Assembly (NCBI GenBank): GCA_016932035.1
Contig: JAFGDR010000048.1
Location: 1-34,199 of the forward strand
Direction of reading: 5' to 3'
Source of the DNA: Candidatus Cloacimonadota bacterium
GTDB lineage: Bacteria; Cloacimonadota; Cloacimonadia; JGIOTU-2
Length of the DNA: 34,199 nucleotides
The notes under the pieces were generated by a model. That model saw only the letters and a program-made list of their open reading frames with translations. It did not search any database and was not told where the DNA came from. Each line of letters opens with the position of its first letter. The stretch's first letter is position 1. This document shows positions 7,674 through 16,278 of this stretch, piece after piece. The position numbers were made by a program, and so were the translations under genes.

Positions 7674-8948
7674 ATGAAATACCAGGCACCGCGTGGAACA
7701 TATGATATATTACCACAGGATATCAAAAAGTGGCATTACATTGAGAGTATAATTCGTCACGTTACCACTTTGAATAACTACTTTGAAGTTCGAGTACCTA
7801 TTTTTGAACAACTGGATCTTTTCCAGCGAAGTGTTGGTGAAGACACTGATATTGTTGAAAAGGAGATGTACACATTTCAAGATAAAAAAGGCAGAGAACT
7901 TGCACTCAGACCGGAGGGAACTGCATCGATTGCTCGGATGGTTGTTGATCATGCCCTTCATTCTTCAAAAAGAGAACCGCTGCGATTATGGTACGAAGGT
8001 CCGATGTTCAGATACTCAAGACCTCAGAAAGGACGCTACAGACAATTCGTCCAATTTGGAATCGAATGCATTGGCTCTTCAAATCCAATCATAGATTCTG
8101 AAGTAATTGCGATTGGGTGGCAGATATTACAGGAAGCGAAAGTGCCAGACGTATCTCTTGAAATTAACAGTGTTGGATGTCCTGAATGTAGGAGTGAGTA
8201 CAACATCCTTCTTAAAGAATACTTAACTAAAGATAAAGAAAAATATTGCACCGACTGTCAGCGAAGAATGGAGCATAATCCCCTGAGGGTATTTGACTGT
8301 AAAAATGAGAAATGCCAACAGCTTGTTACCAATGCTCCGCGTATGCTCGATAATCTTTGCAATGTATGCAAAGAACATTTCGATGGTGTTGAGAAATATC
8401 TTGATCTGATGAATGTTCCATATGTTGTAAATCCCGAAATTGTCAGGGGTTTGGATTATTATACAAAAACAGCTTTCGAGTATAAAATCAATTACCTTGG
8501 TGCCCAGGATGCCCTTGGTGGGGGAGGAAGGTATGACGGCTTGATTGAGTATCTTGGAGGACCATCAACACCTGCAGTTGGTTTGTCCATGGGATTGGAA
8601 AGGATAATTCTATCACTTGAAAAAAGCGGTTTTAAATTTCCTGATACGTCAGCACTGGAAGTATTAATTATCCCTATCGGGAATGAAGCGATTAAAGAAT
8701 CGATTGGACTTATGCAGGAACTACATTCAGCAGAGATTTCTGCACTTATTGCTGATGAGGATTCATCAGTCGGCAGCAATCTAAAATATTGTGATAAAAA
8801 TAACATTCCTTTTGCAATATTGATTGGAGAAACAGAGCTGAGGACAGGTATGTACGTAATAAAAGATATTCAACAAAAGGATCAGTCAGAAATACAAAAG
8901 AACGAAGTTGTTACATATATTAAATCCTATCAAGGAGATGCCGTATGA
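7674..8948 (+). CDS. hisS: Histidine-tRNA ligase
   Basis: The 424-residue class II synthetase charges tRNA-His. The canonical N-terminus QAPRGTYDILP is present. Motif 2 appears as MFRYSRPQKGRYRQF, the two histidine-binding motifs as RGLDYYTKTAFE and GGGGRYDGL, and motif 3 as GLSMGLERI. A HGTP anticodon-binding domain fills about residues 325-420. Between motif 2 and RGLDYY there is a set of paired cysteines (CPEC, CTDC, CKNEKC, CNVC), a known feature of many bacterial HisRS proteins that may bind a metal. The last bases overlap the start of the epimerase gene (ATGA), so the two are translationally coupled. Full length. Confidence 0.97.
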   Translation: MKYQAPRGTYDILPQDIKKWHYIESIIRHVTTLNNYFEVRVPIFEQLDLFQRSVGEDTDIVEKEMYTFQDKKGRELALRPEGTASIARMVVDHALHSSKREPLRLWYEGPMFRYSRPQKGRYRQFVQFGIECIGSSNPIIDSEVIAIGWQILQEAKVPDVSLEINSVGCPECRSEYNILLKEYLTKDKEKYCTDCQRRMEHNPLRVFDCKNEKCQQLVTNAPRMLDNLCNVCKEHFDGVEKYLDLMNVPYVVNPEIVRGLDYYTKTAFEYKINYLGAQDALGGGGRYDGLIEYLGGPSTPAVGLSMGLERIILSLEKSGFKFPDTSALEVLIIPIGNEAIKESIGLMQELHSAEISALIADEDSSVGSNLKYCDKNNIPFAILIGETELRTGMYVIKDIQQKDQSEIQKNEVVTYIKSYQGDAV

Positions 8949-9931
8949 TACTCATAACAGGTGCTGCAGGATTTATTGGCTCACATCTTGTTGAGCAATT
9001 ACTTACAAAAGGTGAAGAGATCATTGGACTTGATAGCATTAGTGATTTTTATGATATTGCTCTCAAAAGTCATAATTTGAAATTAATTGATGAGCATCCT
9101 CATGCAGAGAAAAAATTCACTTTTTTACGGGGTGATATAACAGACCTTGCACTTCTGGAGATTCTCTTTAATGAATATGAAATTGATTGCGTCATACATC
9201 TCGCTGCAATGGCTGGTGTACGTCCTTCAATTGAGAACGCGCCCTATTACCAGAAGGTTAACGTCGAAGGCACGCATAATTTGCTTGAATGCTGTAAGGA
9301 TCATGATGTAAAGAAATTTATCTTTGCTTCATCCTCATCCGTGTATGGGAATAACGAAAAAGTACCCTTCTCTGAGGATGATCCTGTAGACAAACCGATT
9401 TCACCCTATGCAGCTACCAAAAAGGCTGGGGAACTCCTTTGTCACACCTATCATTACCTTTATGATATGGATATATTGTGTTTGCGCTTTTTTACAGTCT
9501 ACGGTCCCCGCCAGCGTCCTGATCTAGCAATTCACAAATTTTCACAATATATTATTAATAAGAAAGCAATTCCTTTTTATGGCGACGGTTCAACCTCCAG
9601 GGACTATACCTATATTGATGATATTATTGATGGGGTGGTGAAAGCCCTCAACTGGCTTATGAAAAATAAAGGAGTATACGAGATCGTTAATCTTGGAAAC
9701 AATGAGCCAATTACACTTGATGAATTGGTTAAAGCGATCTCTGAAAATTTCGAATTTGAGGTTCTGATCGATAAACAACCAATTCCCAAAGGTGATGTAG
9801 TAAGAACGTACGCGGATATATCAAAGGCGCAGAAATTATTTAATTTTAAACCTAAAACGAACATAGGATGTGGTTTAAAGAAATTTTATGAATGGTTTAA
9901 TTCATACTATAAATTAAATTTGATGGAGTAA
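8945..9931 (+). CDS. NAD-dependent sugar-nucleotide epimerase, UDP-glucuronate 4-epimerase type
   Basis: The 328-residue extended SDR has the NAD-binding GAAGFIGSH at residues 6-14, the active-site serines in FASSSSVYG (127-135) and the YxxxK pair Y155/K159. The segments [12 protein letters not shown] and [19 protein letters not shown] are typical of UDP-glucuronate 4-epimerases, which convert UDP-GlcA to UDP-GalA. A UDP-glucose 4-epimerase-like specificity cannot be excluded. AAGGAG precedes the ATG, which overlaps the hisS stop by four bases, and aspS begins one base after its end. It is thus locked between two tRNA synthetases. The nucleotide-sugar dehydrogenase at 27686-29236 might supply its substrate. 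Confidence 0.85.
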   Translation: MILITGAAGFIGSHLVEQLLTKGEEIIGLDSISDFYDIALKSHNLKLIDEHPHAEKKFTFLRGDITDLALLEILFNEYEIDCVIHLAAMAGVRPSIENAPYYQKVNVEGTHNLLECCKDHDVKKFIFASSSSVYGNNEKVPFSEDDPVDKPISPYAATKKAGELLCHTYHYLYDMDILCLRFFTVYGPRQRPDLAIHKFSQYIINKKAIPFYGDGSTSRDYTYIDDIIDGVVKALNWLMKNKGVYEIVNLGNNEPITLDELVKAISENFEFEVLIDKQPIPKGDVVRTYADISKAQKLFNFKPKTNIGCGLKKFYEWFNSYYKLNLME

Positions 9932-9932
9932 C

Positions 9933-11717
9933 ATGTTTGACTTATTAGAGAACTGGAAAAGAACTGATTATGCAGGAAATTTGAACATCGAAGATGATGG
10001 AAGAGATGTTATGCTCATGGGATGGGTACACAACAGACGTGATATGGGGAATCTTATATTTATTGATCTGCGAGATGTAAAAGGCATTGTACAGGTTGTA
10101 TTCAATCCATTGAACGGGACTCAGCTTTTAACTAAGGCACATAATCTTCGTCTTGAATATGTTGTTGCTGTAAAAGGCACAGTGTCAGCCAGACCTGAGA
10201 ATATGATAAATCCCGAGATGAAGACCGGAAAGATCGAAGTGGTGGCAAAGGATTTTAAAATCTTGAACTCATCTAAAGAACTACCCGTTCAGATAAACGA
10301 GAAAGTTGTCGCCGACGAGGATTTAAGATTAAAATTCCGTTATCTTGATCTGAGGCGACAGGACTTGCAGAGAAAAATCATACTACGTCATTACATTGTA
10401 TATGCAATGAGGAAATTCTTAACTGAACAGGATTTTTATGAGATTGAAACACCTCTGATGGTTCGAAGTACTCCGGAAGGAGCAAGGGACTACCTTGTAC
10501 CCAGTAGAGAATACAAAGGAAAATTCTATGCACTCCCTCAATCTCCTCAAATTTATAAACAACTATTAATGATTGGTGGTTTTGACAAGTATTTTCAGAT
10601 TGCCCATTGTTTCAGGGATGAAGATCTTCGTGCTGACCGTCAACCCGAATTTACACAACTCGATCTTGAGATGAGTTTTGTTACTCCGGAAGATGTATTT
10701 AAAGTTATTGAAGAGATGTTTGCTTATATATTCAAGGAGATATTAGATATTGATTTACCAATTCCCTTTCCTAGATTATCCTACTATGAATCAATGAGAA
10801 GGTTTGGAACCGATAAGCCAGATTTGAGATTCGATCTGGAGATTCAGGATCTTACCGATATCGTACGAAATACAGAATTCAGGGTTTTTGCTTCAGTTGC
10901 AGAATCAGGAGGATGCATTCGTGCAATCAATGCCAAAGGATGTGGCGAATATACAAGAAAAGAGATCGATAAATTGGAAGATATTGCGAAGCACCTTGGG
11001 GGCAAGGGATTAGCACGAATGAAAGTTGAGAATGGAACACTTCATTCAAATATCGATAAATTTTTCACTGAACAAACTAAGAAAAAGATCATTGAGCAAA
11101 TGAAAGCCGAGAATGGTGATTTGATCCTCTTTGTTGCTGATAGGGAAAAGATTGCATGCAAGGTTCTTGGTGAGTTGCGCAATCATCTTGCCCGAGAGCT
11201 TGATCTGATAGATACCTCACAATTCAATTTCCTGTGGGTCACAGATTTTCCACTCTTTGAGTGGGATGACGAAAATAATAAATGGGAGACAGCTCACCAC
11301 ATGTTCACGATGCCAAAAGATGAGCATATCCCGTATCTGGATATTCCTGATAAATATGGCGACATTATCGGGCAACTGTATGATTTGGTCTGTAATGGAC
11401 TCGAACTTTCATCGGGAAGTATCCGTTGCCACAGACCTGATATTCAAAGAAAAATTTTTGAGGTGATTGGCATCAAAGGTGAAGAGCTTGAGCAGAGATT
11501 TGGTTTCTTCCTCAAGGCATTTGATTATGGCACTCCACCTCATGGTGGTATTGCTCCCGGTATTGACAGAATTGTTATGATCATGACAGCAGCGGAATCA
11601 ATCAGAGATGTAATCGCTTTTCCCAAAACCTTAAAAGCGGTCGATTTGATGAGCGATTCACCCTCGGAGGTTGATGAGAAGTTGATCAATGATCTGGGAT
11701 TGAAGATTATCGAATAA
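9933..11717 (+). CDS. aspS: Aspartate-tRNA ligase (bacterial type)
   Basis: The 594-residue class II synthetase has an N-terminal OB-fold anticodon domain ([14 protein letters not shown]), the catalytic core with [10 protein letters not shown] and [18 protein letters not shown], and a GAD insertion domain (about residues 290-420), which defines the bacterial type. Motif 3 is [11 protein letters not shown] near the end. It charges tRNA-Asp; whether it also mischarges tRNA-Asn depends on whether gatCAB or asnS exists elsewhere, which the window does not show. Its ribosome binding site GGAG lies in the last codons of the epimerase gene. Length is normal. Confidence 0.97.
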   Translation: MFDLLENWKRTDYAGNLNIEDDGRDVMLMGWVHNRRDMGNLIFIDLRDVKGIVQVVFNPLNGTQLLTKAHNLRLEYVVAVKGTVSARPENMINPEMKTGKIEVVAKDFKILNSSKELPVQINEKVVADEDLRLKFRYLDLRRQDLQRKIILRHYIVYAMRKFLTEQDFYEIETPLMVRSTPEGARDYLVPSREYKGKFYALPQSPQIYKQLLMIGGFDKYFQIAHCFRDEDLRADRQPEFTQLDLEMSFVTPEDVFKVIEEMFAYIFKEILDIDLPIPFPRLSYYESMRRFGTDKPDLRFDLEIQDLTDIVRNTEFRVFASVAESGGCIRAINAKGCGEYTRKEIDKLEDIAKHLGGKGLARMKVENGTLHSNIDKFFTEQTKKKIIEQMKAENGDLILFVADREKIACKVLGELRNHLARELDLIDTSQFNFLWVTDFPLFEWDDENNKWETAHHMFTMPKDEHIPYLDIPDKYGDIIGQLYDLVCNGLELSSGSIRCHRPDIQRKIFEVIGIKGEELEQRFGFFLKAFDYGTPPHGGIAPGIDRIVMIMTAAESIRDVIAFPKTLKAVDLMSDSPSEVDEKLINDLGLKIIE

Positions 11718-11747
11718 TTCTGTTTTTATAAGAGAATCTGATAACAC

Positions 11748-12137
11748 ATGAAACGTAGAAGCATATATGCTTTTATAGCACTTTTTTTAGTTATACCTCT
11801 TGGTTTTTTTACAAAATTCTATAAAGGACGAGAAGCAGATTGGGTGAATAATTCTCTCTGTGGTGTATTTTATGAGATATTTTGGTGCTTGGTGCTCTTT
11901 TTGATTTTCAGAAAATTAAAACCAGTCACAATTGCCTTGATCGTATTTTTTACTACAAGCTTGATAGAATTTACACAACTCTGGAAACCGGTTTTCCTTG
12001 AAGTTCTTCGAAGTAATTTTTTTGTGAGAACTGTTATCGGGAACTCTTTTGCATGGACTGATTTCATATATTATATTATCGGCTCTTTTATTGGATTGGG
12101 TGTAATAATGTTGATAGGGAGGATAGCGCAGGAATAG
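11748..12137 (+). CDS. DUF2809 small membrane protein
   Basis: The 129-residue protein has four hydrophobic segments and matches the pattern of DUF2809 (PF10990): an RSIYAFIALFLVIPLGFFTK start, TTSLIEFTQLW in the third helix and SFAWTDFIYYIIGSFIG at the end. The layout is close to that of VanZ-like proteins (compare DLLADVIG in the protein at 7263-7649). Function is unknown. The ATG lies 30 bases after aspS with a weak AAGAGAA upstream, and the gene is followed by a terminator, making it the last gene of the long plus-strand run. Confidence 0.75.
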   Translation: MKRRSIYAFIALFLVIPLGFFTKFYKGREADWVNNSLCGVFYEIFWCLVLFLIFRKLKPVTIALIVFFTTSLIEFTQLWKPVFLEVLRSNFFVRTVIGNSFAWTDFIYYIIGSFIGLGVIMLIGRIAQE

Positions 12138-12184
12138 CGACAGTTCAATCAATTCACTCATAGAGAGTAATTTTCTTTTAGTAT

Positions 12185-12215
12185 AAAGGACACTGTATTG
12201 TGTCCTTTTTTTATT
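12185..12215 (+). terminator. Rho-independent terminator closing the aspS-DUF2809 unit
   Basis: Stem AAAGGACAC (12185-12193) pairs with GTGTCCTTT (12200-12208) around the loop TGTATT and runs into a T-rich tract. In the opposite direction the stem is not followed by a good T tract, so it mainly serves the plus strand. Its T tract reaches the pgk stop codon of the other strand (12211-12213). Confidence 0.85.
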
Positions 12216-13395
12216 TATCTTGGATTATAGCTATTCCGGGAAGTTCTTTGCCTGAAAGATATTCCAAAGAAGCTCCACCACCTGTAGAGATGTGTGACAC
12301 TTTATCAGCAAAGCCAAATTGTTCGATTGCCGCAGCTGAGTCTCCACCACCAATGATAGTAGTTCCGGTGCAAGCTGCAACAGCCTTTGCAATTCCTTTT
12401 GTGCCGTGGGAAAAACTGTGTATCTCAAACATACCCATCGGACCATTCCAGATGACGGTTTTAGATTTTTTTATAATCTCTGAGTATTTGCGAACAGTGA
12501 GTAGACCGATATCCAATCCAATCATGTCATCAGGAATAGCATTAATAGGCACAGAATAAAATTCTGCGCTGGCATCGATCTCTTTAGCGACAACTGTATC
12601 CTCGGGGAGAATTAGTTCTATGCCCTTGTCTTTCGCCTTTGAGATGATGTCCAGGGCAGCAGGAATCTTGTCTTCTTCAACAAGGGATTTTCCAACTGAG
12701 ATACCCAATGCTTTCAGGAATGTGTACATCATTGCTCCACCAAGCAGGATGTAATCTGCTTTTTCCAGAAGCTGTTCAATGAGATCGATTTTGTCAGATA
12801 CTTTTGCGCCGCCAAGTATTGCGGTATAAGGTTTTTCAGGATTTAGCAGTGCCTTGTTCAAAAACTTGATTTCCTTTTCAATGAGAAACCCAACTGCTGA
12901 AGGAAGTAATTGTGCAATACCGACATTGGAAGCATGTGCTCGGTGGGCTGTACCAAAAGCATCATTAACGAATATATCGGCGATAGAAGCTAGTTTCTTT
13001 GCAAACTCGGGATCATTTTTCTTTTCTTCAGGATGGAAGCGTGTATTCTCGAGAAGGATTACATCACCTGGAGACATCTTTTCAACAGCATCATCAACTT
13101 GGGCTCCAATGCAGTCATTAACGAACTTTACTTCCATGCCAAGAAGTTCAGAAAGGCGTTTGGCGACAGGTTTTAGACTGAATATGCTTTTTATGTCATC
13201 CTTTGGTCTGCCTAAATGTGAGATGAGGATAACCGAAGCATTATGATCGAGCAAGTACTTAATTGTCGGCAATGCTGCAAGTATTCTCGTATCATCTGTT
13301 ATCTTTTGATTCTCATCGAGAGGAACATTGAAATCCACTCTTACAAGAACTCTCTTGTACTGTACATCCAGATCTTTTATTGTTTGTTTCTGCAT
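12211..13395 (-). CDS. pgk: Phosphoglycerate kinase
   Basis: The 394-residue glycolytic enzyme transfers the acyl phosphate of 1,3-bisphosphoglycerate to ADP. Visible marks are the N-terminal [64 protein letters not shown], the nucleotide-site WNGPMGMFE and GGGDSAAA near the end. Length is usual for bacteria. AAGGAG stands 6 bases before the ATG at 13395. It follows the PiT transporter gene by only 12 bases on the same strand, so it is probably the last gene of a phosphate-related unit. It converges on the DUF2809 gene. Confidence 0.97.
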   Translation of the reverse strand: MQKQTIKDLDVQYKRVLVRVDFNVPLDENQKITDDTRILAALPTIKYLLDHNASVILISHLGRPKDDIKSIFSLKPVAKRLSELLGMEVKFVNDCIGAQVDDAVEKMSPGDVILLENTRFHPEEKKNDPEFAKKLASIADIFVNDAFGTAHRAHASNVGIAQLLPSAVGFLIEKEIKFLNKALLNPEKPYTAILGGAKVSDKIDLIEQLLEKADYILLGGAMMYTFLKALGISVGKSLVEEDKIPAALDIISKAKDKGIELILPEDTVVAKEIDASAEFYSVPINAIPDDMIGLDIGLLTVRKYSEIIKKSKTVIWNGPMGMFEIHSFSHGTKGIAKAVAACTGTTIIGGGDSAAAIEQFGFADKVSHISTGGGASLEYLSGKELPGIAIIQDK

Positions 13396-13407
13396 AATAC
13401 TCCTTAT

Positions 13408-14895
13408 TTAATAAGATTTATATTTTCTAAAAAGACTATATACATATTCATATTGTTTGTTTAAATTTTTGTTAAAAGTCGAATAATCGCGGTGTTTCTG
13501 CGATTTTAATTTCCATTCTGATGAAAGAGTTATCAGTCTATCTCTCAATTCCCATTCATGAGAGAATGATTCACCGGAAATGCTTGTAAGGGATTCTATT
13601 TGTTTATCTGTTAGAATATGCTCTGATTCAATCAGTTTGAATAATTCCGGATCAATATAGAAGCTATCGATAACTGATGTGGAATATATAAGTGCTTTCT
13701 CTTCACCGGAAAGGTGATTGAGTTTTTTCAAATTTCTCAGGAAACGCAATCCAGTTGAGAATCGTTCACCATCAATATCCTTTAATTTATGAATAGGGAA
13801 TCCAACTTTATCTAATTTCTGAACTACCTTTGGGGACAAAGAGTAAGCAATTTTATGATACACCTGCTGGTCAAAAACATTCTGAACAAAGAAAAGGGCG
13901 ACAAATGAGATAATGCATGCAATTATCGGTGTGGTAACCCAGCCTGAAGCAATTTTCCCCATAACATCAAATTTGATATTTCGTCCTCCTTTTGCAATTG
14001 CAATACCAAGAATTGCTCCAACTACAGCCTGTGAACTTGATACAGGTACAAGCGGATATTTAGGAAAACCAATCGATGTGAGAGCGTCACGAATTTCTGT
14101 TGATGCAAAAAGATAAAGCACAAGGGATTGAGCCAGGACAACGATCAATGCTGTGACAGGGGAGAGTTTGAATAATGATTTTCCAACCGTTTTGATCACT
14201 TTATGAGAATAGGTGAAAATGCCTGCTGCAATTGCTATGCCGCCAAGAAGAAACAGTATCTGAGTGTCTGTTATTATAAATAAATTATATACATTTACAT
14301 CATGGAAAGGAGATGAGAAAGTAAATACTCCCATTACATTCGCAATATTATTTGCACCAAGGCTGTATGCACCGAAAGCACCAACAATGATGAGACCGAT
14401 CCTTGTATATGCATCAAGATCAAGAAGATGTATCTTGGCTTTTGCAAGGAAGAGTTTAAATAATTTGTAGAGCAGAATAGCGATTACTCCAGAAAGAACA
14501 GGACAGATGACCCATGTGGCGACAATTTTCGTCAGTGATGAAAAGTCTGTTATAGCTCCGCTGAACATATTCCATCCTATAATCGACCCAACGATTGCTT
14601 GAGTTGTGGAAACAGGGAGTTTCAGTTTTGTCATAAAGAAGATGGTAAGAGCAGCTGCAAGTGCAACGGTAAACGCACCTGGCATTGTATTTATGGATCC
14701 GAGTTTTCCAAGAGTACCACTTGCACCAGAACCTTCCATAACAGCACCAAGTATCACAAATATAGCAGCAATCCAGGCGGCAACTCGGAATTTGAGCATC
14801 TTTGTGCCGACCGCTGTACCAAAGACATTTGCAGCATCATTAGCTCCAAGAGACCATCCTAAAAACAAACCGCTGGAAAGAAGGAGATATATCAT
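13408..14895 (-). CDS. PiT-family inorganic phosphate transporter with C-terminal extension
   Basis: The 495-residue membrane protein carries the two PHO4 (PF01384) signature repeats, GWSLGANDAANVFGTAVG near the start and GAYSLGANNIANVMG in the middle, plus the paired PVSTTQAIVGSIIGW and PVSSSQAVVGAILG segments. PiT proteins import phosphate with protons or sodium, often as a metal-phosphate complex. After the last membrane helix (about residue 355) comes a soluble, charged tail of about 140 residues that I do not recognise. The start lies three bases after the stop of the DUF47 gene, a standard PhoU-like partner of PiT transporters, so the two surely work together. AAGGAG-like sequence for this gene lies in the DUF47 end only weakly. 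Confidence 0.92.
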   Translation of the reverse strand: MIYLLLSSGLFLGWSLGANDAANVFGTAVGTKMLKFRVAAWIAAIFVILGAVMEGSGASGTLGKLGSINTMPGAFTVALAAALTIFFMTKLKLPVSTTQAIVGSIIGWNMFSGAITDFSSLTKIVATWVICPVLSGVIAILLYKLFKLFLAKAKIHLLDLDAYTRIGLIIVGAFGAYSLGANNIANVMGVFTFSSPFHDVNVYNLFIITDTQILFLLGGIAIAAGIFTYSHKVIKTVGKSLFKLSPVTALIVVLAQSLVLYLFASTEIRDALTSIGFPKYPLVPVSSSQAVVGAILGIAIAKGGRNIKFDVMGKIASGWVTTPIIACIISFVALFFVQNVFDQQVYHKIAYSLSPKVVQKLDKVGFPIHKLKDIDGERFSTGLRFLRNLKKLNHLSGEEKALIYSTSVIDSFYIDPELFKLIESEHILTDKQIESLTSISGESFSHEWELRDRLITLSSEWKLKSQKHRDYSTFNKNLNKQYEYVYSLFRKYKSY

Positions 14896-14898
14896 ACG

Positions 14899-15543
14899 TT
14901 AGATCTGTCTTTTTATCGTATAAATAGCCAAGCGCTCACTCATATCTTCAGCTGAATCGGATATTTTCTCAATTTGTTGAGCACAGAATCTAAGATGGAT
15001 CTTGTGACTTAAGTCAATTTCAGCATTGAAGATATCATTTTTCAAAGACATTGCAGCCTTGTCCGCTTCTCTCTCATAGAATTTTACTTTGTAGATATGA
15101 TCATTCACTGAAGCAATATCCTTGAAGAAAGCTCGTACACTTCTGATAAGACTTTCCACCGATTCAATGGAAGAATCTGCTAACTCTATGAACAGATCAT
15201 CGAGAAACTCAGGAATTTCTGGTCGCTCGACAGCGAATACCTGGAGTGCTTCTTTGATATCATCGATAACTCTATCCGTATTTTCAAGGATTGCAAGAAC
15301 GTCGCCTCTGCTTTCAGGAATAAGTGTGTGGATATAGAGTTCTTTTTCGATGCTCAATCTGAGTTCATCAGCTTTCCGTTCGTGCTCGGACACTGCATGT
15401 AATCTTTTTTCAAAATCGGCCGAATTATCTTTTAAATAATCAATAAGCCCTTTTTTGAAAAGGATTCCTGCCTCGCTGATGACATTCAGAAAGTCATCGA
15501 TCTGCATCTCAAGCATTTTTGATGTTTTAAGTAATATAGCCAC
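14899..15543 (-). CDS. DUF47 / PhoU-like phosphate transport regulator
   Basis: The 214-residue protein is all-helical and charged, with the pattern of DUF47 (PF01865, PhoU_div): ERKADELRLSIEKELYIHTLIPESRGDVLAILENTDRVID in the first half (read as consecutive short motifs ERKADE, LIPESRGD, LLENTD-like) and EREADKA and KISDSAEDMSERL in the second. Such proteins regulate the adjacent PiT transporter. The start is a GTG at 15543 with AAGGAG five bases upstream. It lies nine bases after the zinc-ribbon gene and three bases before the PiT gene, in one unit. Confidence 0.9.
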   Translation of the reverse strand: MAILLKTSKMLEMQIDDFLNVISEAGILFKKGLIDYLKDNSADFEKRLHAVSEHERKADELRLSIEKELYIHTLIPESRGDVLAILENTDRVIDDIKEALQVFAVERPEIPEFLDDLFIELADSSIESVESLIRSVRAFFKDIASVNDHIYKVKFYEREADKAAMSLKNDIFNAEIDLSHKIHLRFCAQQIEKISDSAEDMSERLAIYTIKRQI

Positions 15544-15552
15544 AAAAACTCC

Positions 15553-15762
15553 TTATTTTGTTACCTTCCAATATTCGGATCCCTTTGGACATCTGCCAAG
15601 TCCGATGCCCAATCCATTAAATAGAATTACATATTGGATTCGACACTTTGTGCAAATGTATAACTTCTTGATCCCAAGAAATTTCATAAGCCATGTCCTA
15701 TGATCACGATGTTTACTTACGTTTCCACAGCAAGGGCAGTTTTTACCAAGAGCAATTTTCAT
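15553..15762 (-). CDS. Small zinc-ribbon protein
   Basis: The 69-residue product has two CxxC knuckles, C9-P-C-C12 and C37-T-K-C40, with a basic stretch between (HRDHRTWLMKFLGIKKLY), the usual build of a zinc ribbon. A further cysteine lies in GRCPKG. I cannot name a family. The ATG overlaps the stop of the upstream lipoprotein gene (ATGA) and the next gene follows after nine bases, so it is in frame with an operon and probably real despite its size. A role in nucleic-acid or protein binding is possible, but nothing shows it. Confidence 0.7.
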   Translation of the reverse strand: MKIALGKNCPCCGNVSKHRDHRTWLMKFLGIKKLYICTKCRIQYVILFNGLGIGLGRCPKGSEYWKVTK

Positions 15763-16148
15763 TTTACTTTTTGCCAGGTACCTTCAATGCTTTCTTTTCT
15801 GATTTTACACATGTCATTTTCAAGCGTGAAAACCAATGTGTTATTATTCTCAATGTAATAGGAATAGATACCTGCATTTTTACATTGAAGATCACTCAGG
15901 AAAGCGATTTTTTTGGACATAATACTAATATCGCCATGCGTATTAATGCGACCTAAAACCGGATCGTTTATAACATATGAAAATGTTTGATCTTCCTTGA
16001 ATGTTAGCCTTGCACTGAGAGCCGTCTCTTCGTTATTAACAGTTCTTTCCCATGAACCGATGAGGGCTTTGGGTTGCCGAGAAACATAGTAACTGCTGCA
16101 CGAAACCATAATAGTGATCAATACAACAAGTATCATATATTTTTTCAT
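15759..16148 (-). CDS. Lipoprotein with lipocalin-like beta-rich domain
   Basis: The product is 129 residues from the ATG at 16148, which has GGAGG at good spacing; a longer frame to 16172 adds eight residues before the signal peptide and is less likely. The signal peptide ends in a lipobox-like MVSC with the cysteine at residue 17. The mature part starts LIGSWERT, is rich in beta-prone segments (LTFKEDQTFSYVI, NTLVFTLEND) and ends EGTWQKVK, a pattern of small lipocalin-like domains in which GxW marks the first strand. That fold is inference. It is the first gene of the minus-strand unit leading to the DUF47, PiT and pgk genes. Confidence 0.7.
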   Translation of the reverse strand: MKKYMILVVLITIMVSCSSYYVSRQPKALIGSWERTVNNEETALSARLTFKEDQTFSYVINDPVLGRINTHGDISIMSKKIAFLSDLQCKNAGIYSYYIENNNTLVFTLENDMCKIRKESIEGTWQKVK

Positions 16149-16278
16149 TTGTCCTCCGAGTTTAACTGTCATAAAATAACGGGATTGCCAACAATTTAAT
16201 TATTGAAATATTAAGAACATTGACAATGCTTTCCATAATTAATCACTAACAAATATCAATAAATTTATAAAGGATTCG
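16149..16278. promoter_or_regulatory. Divergent intergenic region with a TTGACA element
   Basis: This spacer separates the minus-strand phosphate unit from the plus-strand kinase-C45 unit and must hold promoters for both. On the plus strand a perfect TTGACA lies at 16220-16225, 59 bases before the ATG at 16279, the same distance as for the lipoprotein at 1312. No clear -10 box is seen on either strand. Confidence 0.4.

Noticed and set aside
7783-8094. 103-residue frame inside hisS
   Set aside because: It overlaps motif 2 of HisRS in another frame and has no start signal.
12854-13246. 130-residue open frame on the plus strand
   Set aside because: It is a shadow of pgk; its composition (Ser/Arg-rich) is that of reversed coding sequence.
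15693-15956. 87-residue plus-strand frame over the small lipoprotein
   Set aside because: It is antisense to the lipoprotein and zinc-ribbon genes, which have better start signals and operon spacing.
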